A stretch of DNA of 5,533 nt. Origin: Clostridia bacterium (GTDB taxonomy: Bacteria > Bacillota > Clostridia > UMGS1810). Under the pieces are notes generated by a model that was given only the letters and a program-made list of their open reading frames with translations, was not told the DNA's origin and made no database searches. The stretch is from the NCBI GenBank assembly GCA_016293435.1, contig JAEDEG010000148.1, positions 1 to 5,533 of the forward strand, in the 5' to 3' direction. Both the position numbers and the translations under genes were made by a program. This document shows, piece after piece, positions 1 to 5,533 of the stretch. The stretch's first letter is position 1; each line of letters starts with the position of its first letter.

Positions 1-5
1 CAACG

Positions 6-37
6 TTTTCAGTGGGAGATTGAACTCCCACTGAAAA
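6..37. repeat. Perfect 13-bp inverted repeat beyond the terminator
   Basis: Positions 6-18 pair perfectly with 25-37 around a 6-nt loop (19-24). The polarity is wrong for an intrinsic terminator on either strand: T residues form the 5' arm and A residues the 3' arm on the plus strand, and no T-tract follows the stem on either strand within the window. On the minus strand its first four stem bases are also part of the T-tract of the terminator at 34-76. It could be a transcript-end stabiliser, part of a double terminator, or a regulatory element of whatever lies left of the window. Function unknown. Confidence 0.8.
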
Positions 38-76
38 AATTAAATGTCACCCGCTGCCTATAGGGGCGGGTGACAT
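34..76 (-). terminator. Rho-independent terminator at the end of the cluster
   Basis: An 11-bp perfect GC-rich stem (44-54 pairing with 66-76) closes an 11-nt loop that can add two more C-G pairs (57-58 with 63-64). Read on the minus strand, it is followed by a U-rich stretch at 43-34 (UU, AA, then six Us). It begins 21 nt after the trhP stop. It should end transcripts of the whole minus-strand cluster. On the plus strand the sequence after the stem (77 onward) is only moderately T-rich, so a bidirectional role is possible but weak. Confidence 0.88.
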
Positions 77-97
77 CTTAATTTAGTTATATTTGTT

Positions 98-1327
98 TTA
101 GTCCGCCTTTTTTCGGATAATGGCAAAAGGAGCGACATCGGTATCTATTTTGACCATTACTTTCATCTGAGGATGAGGAGCAACATCGATATCATTGCCG
201 TTTTCGTCGGTCATATAATCGGCTGTAAACGAAAACGACTTTTTGTGAGGAGAAATAAGCTCAAGCTCATCACCCTTGAAAAATCGATTTCTCTGCTCCA
301 AGGTGGCAATACCTGTTTTGGAATCGTAGCCGGTAACAACAGCGGCAATGGTATAATCCTGAATATAGGTATTGCTTGTATAGAGCTGATTATTTTCGTT
401 GGGTTTATTATAATAAAAGCCGGTTGTATATTCTCTGTGGCTGACCTTTTCGAGTTCTTCATAAATGTCGTCTGAAACCTTAAAATTGTCGGGATCGGCA
501 TAGTAGGCATCTATTGCGCGGCGGTATGCTCCCACAACAGTTGCAACATAAAGCTCGTTTTTTACCCTACCCTCAATTTTGAAGCTGGTAATGCCGGCCT
601 TAATCAAATCGGGAATATGCCCAACCATGCACAAATCCTTTGAGTTATACAAAAATGTACCGCGGTCATTTTCAAAAACCGGCATATATTCTCCGGGTCG
701 TTTTTCTTCCATGAGGTAATATTTCCAGCGGCAGGGATGTGAGCAAGCACCTTTGTTGGCATCTCTGTGGGTGAGATAGTTGCTCAAAAGGCATCTGCCG
801 CTGTATGATACGCACATTGCTCCGTGAACAAAGCATTCGAGCTCATTTTCGGGAAAAATGTTGTCTCTGATTTCTTCAATTTCCTTAAAAGAAAGATCTC
901 TGGCAAGCACAACACGTTTTGCACCAAGCTTGTACCACATTTTGGCGCTCATATAGTTGGTATTGTTTGCCTGGGTGCTGATATGTATGTCGAGCGTGGG
1001 AGCGACATCCTTTACTATAGAAAAAGTGCCCAGGTCTGACACGATAATTGCATCGGCGCCCATTTTGTCAACCTCTCTGACAAAATCGGGAAATTCTTTT
1101 AGGTCGTTGTTGTGAGGAATAATATTGGCTGTGATATACACCTTTTTGCCGCGGTCGTGAGCATATTTTATTCCTTCTCTGATTTCTTCGTTTGAAAAGT
1201 TTTTGGCTGCAACTCTGAGCGAAAATGCCTCGCCGCCAATATATACGGCATCTGCACCGTATTCAATGGCATATTTTAGTTTGGCAAGGCTTCCGGCAGG
1301 TGCTAAAAGTTCGGGTTTGTTGTTCAT
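98..1327 (-). CDS. trhP: U32-family protein, TrhP/YrrO-type tRNA U34 hydroxylase (409 aa)
   Basis: Members of this family were first called U32 peptidases. The B. subtilis YrrN/YrrO and E. coli YegQ proteins are now known to be TrhP, which converts U34 of tRNA to 5-hydroxyuridine using prephenate. Seen here: an N-terminal barrel opening with PELLAPAGS (residues 5-13). The full U32 signature spans E164 to S182 (ECFVHGAMC, then GRCLLS). Cysteines C172, C179, C195/C199 and C233 have the spacing expected of the 4Fe-4S ligands in UbiU/YegQ relatives. A C-terminal extension from about residue 325 fits the U32 C-terminal domain found in YrrO but absent from the shorter YrrN. The start is set at ATG 1327 because GGAGG lies 5 nt upstream; an in-frame GTG at 1348 would add seven residues and overlap the previous gene. 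It lies 13 nt after the TrmR-like gene, which supports TrhP over RlhA (23S rRNA C2501 hydroxylation), though RlhA-type activity is not excluded. Confidence 0.9.
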   Translation of the reverse strand: MNNKPELLAPAGSLAKLKYAIEYGADAVYIGGEAFSLRVAAKNFSNEEIREGIKYAHDRGKKVYITANIIPHNNDLKEFPDFVREVDKMGADAIIVSDLGTFSIVKDVAPTLDIHISTQANNTNYMSAKMWYKLGAKRVVLARDLSFKEIEEIRDNIFPENELECFVHGAMCVSYSGRCLLSNYLTHRDANKGACSHPCRWKYYLMEEKRPGEYMPVFENDRGTFLYNSKDLCMVGHIPDLIKAGITSFKIEGRVKNELYVATVVGAYRRAIDAYYADPDNFKVSDDIYEELEKVSHREYTTGFYYNKPNENNQLYTSNTYIQDYTIAAVVTGYDSKTGIATLEQRNRFFKGDELELISPHKKSFSFTADYMTDENGNDIDVAPHPQMKVMVKIDTDVAPFAIIRKKAD

Positions 1328-1332
1328 AGATT

Positions 1333-1337
1333 CCTCC
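1333..1337 (-). promoter_or_regulatory. Shine-Dalgarno of trhP (decides its start)
   Basis: GGAGG ends 5 nt before the ATG at 1327 and lies inside the short gap after the trmR stop. The alternative GTG at 1348 lies upstream of this site, which favours the ATG. Confidence 0.85.
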
Positions 1338-1340
1338 GTA

Positions 1341-1994
1341 TTAATCACAAAGCTTTACCGAAACCGACACTCCGTCACCGATTGGAATTATGGAGGTTTC
1401 GACTTTGGGATTGTGTGATATGTAATCAAGAAAATCTCTCAGACCGGTTATGATTGTGTTTTGCTTGCGGGGGGCAAGGTCATCATTTGAAACCATGCCT
1501 TTGTACAAAATATTGTCGCACACCACAATGCCACCGGGATTAATGTGCGGAAACAGGGTATCGAAATAATATCTGTACATGGACTTGTTGGCATCCATGA
1601 AGATAAAGTCAAAGCTTCCCGACACGTTTTTTACATTCTCGGCGGCATCGCCGAAAATGATGCTTATTTTATCCTCTTTGCCCGCTTTTTTTATGTTATC
1701 CGCAGCAATGCGGTAATATTCTTCTTCACGCTCAAAGGTGGTTATATGCCCATTGGGGGCGATATAGTCTGAAAAAAACAGCGACGAGTATCCTATTGCA
1801 GTGCCGAGCTCTAAAACATTTGCAGGAGCCTTGTATTTCATAAGCATGCCGAGAAAGCAACGTACCTCCTTTTGAATTATCGGAACATTATTCTCCTTGG
1901 CATAGAGCTCAAGCTCGCGCAAAAAGCCGCATGAGTCGGGCAGAGTTTTGACAAGATATTTAACGATGTGATTATAATTAATGTTGTCGGTCAC
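1341..1994 (-). CDS. trmR: TrmR/YrrM-type O-methyltransferase, tRNA ho5U34 (217 aa)
   Basis: This is a class I SAM-dependent methyltransferase of the metal-dependent O-methyltransferase family 3 (COG4122). B. subtilis TrmR (YrrM), in the same family, methylates 5-hydroxyuridine at position 34 of tRNA to 5-methoxyuridine. Seen here: SAM motif I as ELGTAIG (residues 62-68), an acidic residue E88 after the second strand for the ribose hydroxyls, GDAAE at 115-119, and the metal-site signature D134-A-N-K137 followed by D160-N161. The family-typical ending PIGDGVSVSVK is at 204-214. Length matches YrrM-like proteins. The start is GTG at 1994, directly abutting the TAA of the yunB-like gene, with GGAGG 10 nt upstream; no other Met occurs before residue 50. 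The U32/TrhP gene immediately downstream makes tRNA a much likelier substrate than a catechol or phenylpropanoid, for which related enzymes are also known. The substrate is inferred from context. Confidence 0.9.
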   Translation of the reverse strand: MTDNINYNHIVKYLVKTLPDSCGFLRELELYAKENNVPIIQKEVRCFLGMLMKYKAPANVLELGTAIGYSSLFFSDYIAPNGHITTFEREEEYYRIAADNIKKAGKEDKISIIFGDAAENVKNVSGSFDFIFMDANKSMYRYYFDTLFPHINPGGIVVCDNILYKGMVSNDDLAPRKQNTIITGLRDFLDYISHNPKVETSIIPIGDGVSVSVKLCD

Positions 1995-2654
1995 TTAGTT
2001 TCTTCCTCCTTGTAATCGGTAGTATTGGTAGGGACATTCGCCGTTTATTACGGTCTGAGCAAGAATTGCGCTTGTTTTCATGCGAGTATGTGTATTGTAA
2101 AAGGGTATCATTAGAGCAACGTCGGCATCGAGCACAATTTTGAGTGTGTGCATTGTCTGATTAATGCCGGCAGATTCAAAGCTATGTTCAAAGTCAGCCT
2201 GAACGCAGCCGCGCTGAACAAGAATAAACTTTATCCTGGGACCCTTGCCCATCATGTACATGTTGTTGGTAAAGGCTCCCAAAGGCACATATACCGGAAT
2301 TTCATCCTGATCGCTGAGCTTTTGGGAAATTATCATCGAAACCTCTGATTTGATTTTGTTTGCAAGAACATAATCAACATTTATGGCGGCAATTGTGCCG
2401 GTTTCGGTGTAGCTTATATCTACCAAATCGGTATAATTTATGCCGTATTTTTCGATTATTTCGTTTATGGTTGAGTTTAAAATCTCAAACATATTTGTCT
2501 CGGCATAAGAATGTAGAACTTCGGCTCCGCGGGGCATAACCCGCCTTTCAAGATAATACAGCAGCAAACTGAATATTGTAAATATGACCAATGCTATTGA
2601 CAAAGCTATGAAATATACACGCCTAAAATTTTTTCGCATTTTTGCAGCACCCAT
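1995..2654 (-). CDS. yunB: YunB-like sporulation protein (219 aa)
   Basis: In B. subtilis yunB belongs to the sigma-E mother-cell regulon and is needed for efficient sporulation; its biochemical role is not established. Seen here: a short basic N-terminus, one membrane segment at about residues 12-34, and then an extracytoplasmic domain. Family-typical blocks follow: PRGAEV at 41-46, an N-x-x-I-x-x-I-I helix near 60-67, IPVYVPLGAF at 119-128, GKGPRIKF at 136-143, the highly characteristic AGINQT at 162-167, and TVINGECPYQYY at 201-212. Length is close to the family norm. The start is uncertain: ATG at 2654 lacks a good ribosome-binding site, and ATG at 2639 (five residues shorter) has only a weak GGGTG. 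The gene lies 34 nt after murA with no terminator between, and its stop abuts the trmR start. A sporulation gene could read through into trmR and trhP, or be read from murA. Confidence 0.88.
   Translation of the reverse strand: MGAAKMRKNFRRVYFIALSIALVIFTIFSLLLYYLERRVMPRGAEVLHSYAETNMFEILNSTINEIIEKYGINYTDLVDISYTETGTIAAINVDYVLANKIKSEVSMIISQKLSDQDEIPVYVPLGAFTNNMYMMGKGPRIKFILVQRGCVQADFEHSFESAGINQTMHTLKIVLDADVALMIPFYNTHTRMKTSAILAQTVINGECPYQYYRLQGGRN
2005..2009 (-). promoter_or_regulatory. Shine-Dalgarno of trmR (supports GTG start)
   Basis: GGAGG within the last codons of the yunB-like gene lies 10 nt before the GTG at 1994. The site supports a GTG start that directly follows the TAA of the upstream gene, an arrangement that favours coupled translation. 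Confidence 0.75.
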
Positions 2655-2688
2655 AATAAACTTATGTTATGAAATGCCTATATATTAT

Positions 2689-3942
2689 TTATTCTTCGTA
2701 GCAAATTACTGCTCCGAGCGAGGATAGCTTGGAATCAAGATTGTAATATCCTCTTTTTATATATTCTGCATTATTTATTACTGTTTTGCCCCGGGCACAA
2801 AGCCCGGCAATTACAAGCGCCGCACCCGCACGGAGGTCGGTTGCGCTGACCTCTGCACCAATCAGGCTGTCGGTGCCGGTTATTACTGCGGTTCTGCCTT
2901 CAACCTTAATATCTGCATTCATGCGTATGAGCTCGGGCACATACATAAATCGATTTTCAAAAATCGTTTCTGTTATCACCGAGGTACCCTCGGCACAACA
3001 TAAAGCGGCAGCTATTTGAGACTGCATATCTGTGGGAAAACCCGGAAAAGGCATTGTTTTTATATCGGTTGCTTTTTTTTGACAATTACCGTTTACAACT
3101 ACGCCGTTTTGAATCGGTTCTGCAATGACACCAATCTCTGCAAGCTTTGCAGTCACTGCAGAAAGGTGGGCAAGGTTTATATTTTTTATGCGTATCGAGC
3201 CGTGCGTTGCCAGTGCTGCGAGCATAAATGTGCCGGCTTCTATGCGGTCGGATATAATAGAATATGACGTGGGTTTGAGCCTTTTCACACCCGAAACAGT
3301 GATTGTATCGGTGCCTGCACCACTTATGTGAGCACCGCAAGAAATGAGGAAATCTGCCAGGTCTGTAATTTCGGGCTCGGAAGCACAATTTTCTATTGTG
3401 GTTTCGCCCTCTGCCAAAGTTGCCGCCATCATTATATTCTGAGTTGCACCGACTGACGGGAAATCAAGGCATACACGCGTTCCCTTAAGCTTTGTGCTTT
3501 TTATATCAACATAACCGTCACTTATAAAATATTCGCCGCCGAGAGCCGCCAGACCCTTAAGATGCAAATCAACCGGGCGGGTGCCTATTGAACATCCTCC
3601 CGGGAGTGCTACTCTTGCTCTGCCGTAGCGGGCAAGAAGCGGCCCTGTTATCAAAAAGGATGCGCGAAGCTTTCCGGTAAGCTCATAGGGGACGGAATGC
3701 GGCTTTGAGCTTGTTGAATCAATCTCAATTGTTCCGTCACTTCTTCTCACAGCAAGACAGTCTAAAACCGACAGAATTTCGCACATATAATCTATATCGC
3801 TGAGAGAGGGAATATTTTCGAGTATGCTTTTGCCGTCTACCAAAATAGTAGCGGCAAGAACCGGAAGTGCGGCATTTTTGGATCCCGAAATGTTTACTTC
3901 TCCACTGAGCGGTTGGCATGAATTTATAACTATTTTTGACAC
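2689..3942 (-). CDS. murA: MurA, UDP-N-acetylglucosamine 1-carboxyvinyltransferase (417 aa)
   Basis: Cytoplasmic enzyme that transfers enolpyruvate from PEP to UDP-GlcNAc, the first committed step of peptidoglycan synthesis. Seen here: the SGSKNAALP block with K22 and N23, and the active-site loop LPGGCSIGTRPVDLH with C117 in the position of the Cys alkylated by fosfomycin (C115 in E. coli). GATQNIMMAA is at 165-174, FPTDMQ carries the catalytic Asp at D305, and TDLRAGAALV contains R371. No key residue is missing, so the enzyme should be active and, by residue identity, fosfomycin-sensitive. The start is GTG at 3942: GGAG lies 7 nt upstream and the resulting length is standard. Upstream in-frame ATGs would add a non-homologous 6 or 17 residues. 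Low-GC Gram-positives often carry two paralogues (murAA/murAB); which one this is cannot be settled from one copy. The 54-nt leader holds an inverted repeat and a possible promoter. Confidence 0.97.
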   Translation of the reverse strand: MSKIVINSCQPLSGEVNISGSKNAALPVLAATILVDGKSILENIPSLSDIDYMCEILSVLDCLAVRRSDGTIEIDSTSSKPHSVPYELTGKLRASFLITGPLLARYGRARVALPGGCSIGTRPVDLHLKGLAALGGEYFISDGYVDIKSTKLKGTRVCLDFPSVGATQNIMMAATLAEGETTIENCASEPEITDLADFLISCGAHISGAGTDTITVSGVKRLKPTSYSIISDRIEAGTFMLAALATHGSIRIKNINLAHLSAVTAKLAEIGVIAEPIQNGVVVNGNCQKKATDIKTMPFPGFPTDMQSQIAAALCCAEGTSVITETIFENRFMYVPELIRMNADIKVEGRTAVITGTDSLIGAEVSATDLRAGAALVIAGLCARGKTVINNAEYIKRGYYNLDSKLSSLGAVICYEE

Positions 3943-3949
3943 AATACTT

Positions 3950-3953
3950 CTCC
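3950..3953 (-). promoter_or_regulatory. Shine-Dalgarno of murA (decides its GTG start)
   Basis: GGAG ends 7 nt before the GTG at 3942. Its first two G bases are also the last pairs of the inverted repeat at 3952-3982, so RNA pairing could partly hide this ribosome-binding site. Confidence 0.8.
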
Positions 3954-3982
3954 AATACATTAAATGATATTTTAAGTATTGG
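3952..3982 (-). repeat. Imperfect inverted repeat in the murA leader, overlapping the Shine-Dalgarno
   Basis: Seven bases at 3952-3958 pair with 3976-3982, and after one bulged base (3959) five more pair (3960-3964 with 3971-3975) around a 6-nt loop. A second copy of the downstream arm, eight bases at 3942-3949 ending in the first base of the GTG start, is also fully complementary to 3974-3981. Thus one upstream arm can pair with either the Shine-Dalgarno flank or the start-codon flank. This could be an RNA switch on translation of murA, or a DNA operator site. The pairing is seen directly; the function is inferred. Confidence 0.6.
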
Positions 3983-3993
3983 TTGATAATCAA
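3964..3993 (-). promoter_or_regulatory. Possible sigma-A-like promoter for murA
   Basis: On the minus strand TTGATT (3993-3988, four of six consensus bases) is separated by 18 nt from TATCAT (3969-3964, five of six). This would start transcription near 3957, about 15 nt before the murA GTG. The -35 region sits in a small palindrome (TTGAT-T-ATCAA, 3983-3993). AT-rich gaps produce such matches by chance, so this is tentative. It matters because it would let murA be expressed apart from the exporter and vanZ genes. Confidence 0.3.
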
Positions 3994-3996
3994 AAA

Positions 3997-4431
3997 TTAT
4001 TCAATTTTAAAAACTCTTTTGATATTGACTGTCAGGTATGCAAAAGATGCACCGAGAGTATCGATTGCTATATCAAAAATTCGGCAGGCTCTGCCGGGAA
4101 CAAAGTATTGATGAACCTCGTCGGTCACTGCATACAAAGCACTGATCAGTATTGCAAGTGATGCCCTTTTTGCTGTGAAGCCGAAAGAGCGAAGCATCAT
4201 ATAGACAAAGAACGAAAGCACAGCATATTCTCCGAAATGACACAGCTTTCTGAAAATTATCTCTGATATATCTATAAGCTCCCGGCGAGGATTGTCTAAA
4301 AAAAATTTCAAAAAATTTTCTGTAATATATGTGCTTTCTCCGCCTGACACATCAGCAGTCTTGGCAGATAAAGCATAAATCAAAATCATCCACCCTACAG
4401 TCAGTGCGGTATAAAAAATCTTTTTTGTCAT
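3997..4431 (-). CDS. VanZ-family membrane protein (144 aa)
   Basis: Small integral membrane protein of the VanZ-like family. VanZ itself raises teicoplanin resistance in enterococcal vanA clusters; most chromosomal members have no assigned function. Seen here: an N-terminal membrane segment at about residues 6-22 followed by SAKTADVSGGES, the equivalent of the family's S-x-Q...S motif. RKLCHFGEYAVLSFF is at 61-75, and the signature YAVTDEVHQYFVPGR is at 100-114 with D120 and D124 following in the last helix region. About four membrane segments are predicted by eye (6-22, 67-82, 90-106, 120-136). It begins 2 nt after the exporter subunit gene, so translation is probably coupled; only a weak AAAGG-type ribosome site is visible about 13 nt upstream. 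No other van genes are present, so glycopeptide resistance should not be inferred. A link to murA is positional only. Confidence 0.9.
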   Translation of the reverse strand: MTKKIFYTALTVGWMILIYALSAKTADVSGGESTYITENFLKFFLDNPRRELIDISEIIFRKLCHFGEYAVLSFFVYMMLRSFGFTAKRASLAILISALYAVTDEVHQYFVPGRACRIFDIAIDTLGASFAYLTVNIKRVFKIE

Positions 4432-4433
4432 AA

Positions 4434-4904
4434 TTACTGTTCCGACCTTTTTTTACTTATTATATCAGATATAAGCTTTTGGCACATATACCATATTGCC
4501 CATGCTATGCTGATGCCACAGGCAATGCCGAGGGAATACTGTATGGTGAGTGAGATATATTTGCCAAAGAGTGCAAAATCACTCCGAACGGCATAGCTCA
4601 TTGCATAATAGAGCGATGCTCCGGGAATGAGAGGCACCACAGCAGGAATAAAAAACACGCTTGCAGGTGTTTTTTTGATGCGGGCTATTATTTCGCCGTA
4701 AAATGCCGAAAATGCCGATGCTGCAAAGCATGCCGTAAAATAATTGTGCGTTAATTTTTCGGCTTCAAGAAAAATTATCCAACTAAATGCGCCACCAAGC
4801 GAGGCGAAGGTGAGCAAGCCGCTGCGTACATTAAAAAGCAGTGCAAAGCCCAGTGAGCCAAAAAGAGCAGATATAATCTGAATAATATCGTTTACATTAA
4901 GCAT
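4434..4904 (-). CDS. Threonine/serine exporter family, small subunit (ThrE_2/YjjB/DUF3815-like, 156 aa)
   Basis: This is the smaller half of a split ThrE-type exporter. In Corynebacterium ThrE both halves are one polypeptide that exports threonine and serine. In E. coli the separate YjjP and YjjB proteins act together and are implicated in succinate export. Seen here: about five hydrophobic segments (roughly 5-25, 30-47, 56-74, 83-105, 118-143), the GFALLFN block at 19-25, RIKKTPASVF at 75-84, and the family core IPAVVPLIPGASLYY at 86-100. The C-terminus is short and basic. Length is usual for YjjB-like proteins. GGAG lies 8 nt before the ATG and sits in the end of the upstream gene, only 3 nt away; this supports co-translation with the partner subunit. 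The transported compound cannot be told from sequence; amino acids or dicarboxylates are both possible. Confidence 0.88.
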   Translation of the reverse strand: MLNVNDIIQIISALFGSLGFALLFNVRSGLLTFASLGGAFSWIIFLEAEKLTHNYFTACFAASAFSAFYGEIIARIKKTPASVFFIPAVVPLIPGASLYYAMSYAVRSDFALFGKYISLTIQYSLGIACGISIAWAIWYMCQKLISDIISKKRSEQ

Positions 4905-4907
4905 TTG

Positions 4908-5533
4908 CTACACTCCAATCAATGTTGTTGACAATACAAATCCCAGCGCAAGTGATGCCGCCCACAAAACCGTTTCGACAAGGCGCATAACGCCGGTTAT
5001 TGTATCTCCGACCAAAAGATTGCGTATTGAATTGGTAAATGCAATGCCCGGTATCAAAAGCATTATGTCACCAATCATGATTTTGTCGGCATTGAGTGAA
5101 AAAAGCTTTGCCGCCACGCAAATAAAAATACCCACAAAAAAAGCCGAAAGCAGGTTGAAAATCATTGTATTTGGGCAATATTGCCGAAATCTTTCCTGCA
5201 TGAGATAAATCAAAACCGCAAAAAACACTGCTGCAACTGCATCGCCTATTGTGCCACCAAAAAATATAGCAAACGCTCCGGCGGCAAGCATACTTCCGAT
5301 ACAAATTTTTACGGTGTTTGCTTTTGAGCTTTTGAGTTCGCATATGCGCTCTTCAAATTGATGTTCATCAATTGCAAAACTGCACTTGGAGCGGCTAAGC
5401 TCATTTAAGGCTTCGAGCCGTTTGTAGTCGGTGGAGGCAGATGATACCATTCGTCTTGACTGAGTGTAGGGATTGCCGTCGGAATCTATCATTGTTACTA
5501 TCATATTTGATGTTATTGCAAATACACTCATTC
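4908..5533 (-). CDS. Threonine/serine exporter family, large subunit (ThrE_1/YjjP/DUF1212-like), 5' end outside window
   Basis: Partial gene: the reading frame stays open to the right edge, and the first ATG in view (5531) is probably internal because family members carry about 40 more residues before this point. Counting from that Met, a soluble region at about 1-72 precedes roughly five membrane segments (75-92, 97-112, 124-142, 152-166, 184-204). The FFGGTIGDAVAA block is at 90-101. The diagnostic LLIPGIAFTNSIRNLL is at 158-173, corresponding to the L-x-P-G...(I/L)-R-D/N-L motif of this family. LNELSR at 42-47 matches the segment linking the soluble part to the membrane core. The 3-nt spacing to the YjjB-like gene supports a two-subunit transporter in the cytoplasmic membrane. 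The missing N-terminus also hides any promoter for the cluster. Confidence 0.88.
   Translation of the reverse strand, partial: MSVFAITSNMIVTMIDSDGNPYTQSRRMVSSASTDYKRLEALNELSRSKCSFAIDEHQFEERICELKSSKANTVKICIGSMLAAGAFAIFFGGTIGDAVAAVFFAVLIYLMQERFRQYCPNTMIFNLLSAFFVGIFICVAAKLFSLNADKIMIGDIMLLIPGIAFTNSIRNLLVGDTITGVMRLVETVLWAASLALGFVLSTTLIGV

Noticed and set aside
173..475. 100-codon plus-strand open frame opposite trhP
   Set aside because: It lies wholly antisense to a well-supported conserved gene, shows no family motif, and has no good ribosome-binding site; it is a shadow of the trhP codon pattern.
98..1327. U32 protein as a secreted collagenase-type protease and virulence factor
   Set aside because: There is no signal peptide, the Fe-S cysteine pattern is intact, and the neighbour is a TrmR-like methyltransferase; RNA modification explains it better.
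2791..2807. GC-rich hairpin (6-bp stem, 5-nt loop) within the murA coding sequence
   Set aside because: It encodes conserved residues near GLCARGK (380-386) and is not followed by a T-tract on either strand, so it is not a terminator; most likely a by-product of coding sequence.
3086..3388. 100-codon minus-strand frame rich in Cys, Arg and His inside murA
   Set aside because: It might suggest a zinc-binding protein, but it is an out-of-frame reading of intact murA, and its composition is what a shifted frame of this gene gives.
4290..4322. Run of A and T tracts inside the VanZ-family gene as a possible frameshift or slippage site
   Set aside because: The frame is intact through all family motifs on both sides, and no alternative frame continues with recognisable sequence.
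3997..4431. VanZ-like gene read as part of a glycopeptide-resistance cluster near a cell-wall gene
   Set aside because: No vanH, vanA-type ligase, vanX, vanY or two-component regulator is present; VanZ-family genes are common on Gram-positive chromosomes.

Overview
The window reads as chromosome of an endospore-forming, low-to-moderate-GC Gram-positive bacterium, most likely a member of Clostridia (Oscillospiraceae or Lachnospiraceae-like). The evidence is a recognisable YunB sporulation protein, strong GGAGG Shine-Dalgarno sequences, a split ThrE/YjjPB-type exporter, a VanZ-family membrane protein, and a TrmR/TrhP pair like the Bacillus yrrM-yrrO neighbours. No lower taxon can be fixed from the sequence alone. 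I see no mobile element, CRISPR array, rRNA or tRNA.

All seven genes lie on the minus strand, so transcription runs from high to low coordinates. From the right edge: a YjjP/DUF1212-type exporter subunit cut by the window end (4908-5533); its YjjB/DUF3815-type partner (4434-4904); a VanZ-family membrane protein (3997-4431); MurA, the first committed enzyme of peptidoglycan synthesis (2689-3942, GTG start); a YunB-like sporulation membrane protein (1995-2654); a TrmR/YrrM-type class I methyltransferase (1341-1994, GTG start); and a U32-family TrhP/YrrO-type protein (98-1327). The gaps are 3, 2, 54, 34, 0 and 13 nt. A strong intrinsic terminator (34-76) follows the last gene. A second perfect hairpin of opposite polarity (6-37) lies just beyond it.

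The genes fall into three functional blocks. The first is membrane export plus VanZ, three almost touching genes. The second is envelope and sporulation (murA, yunB). The third is wobble-uridine modification: TrhP is expected to hydroxylate U34 of tRNA to ho5U, and TrmR to methylate that to mo5U. The 54-nt vanZ-murA gap holds an inverted repeat whose arm overlaps the murA Shine-Dalgarno, together with a plausible sigma-A-like promoter. It is therefore the most likely point of independent control inside the cluster. The 34-nt murA-yunB gap is the only other place where a new promoter would fit easily.

The genes are conserved families and I see no clear sign of a previously undescribed system. 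The items most worth a second look are the murA leader element, the compact mo5U module carrying one full-length TrhP and no YrrN-like paralogue, and the nested hairpins at the operon end.
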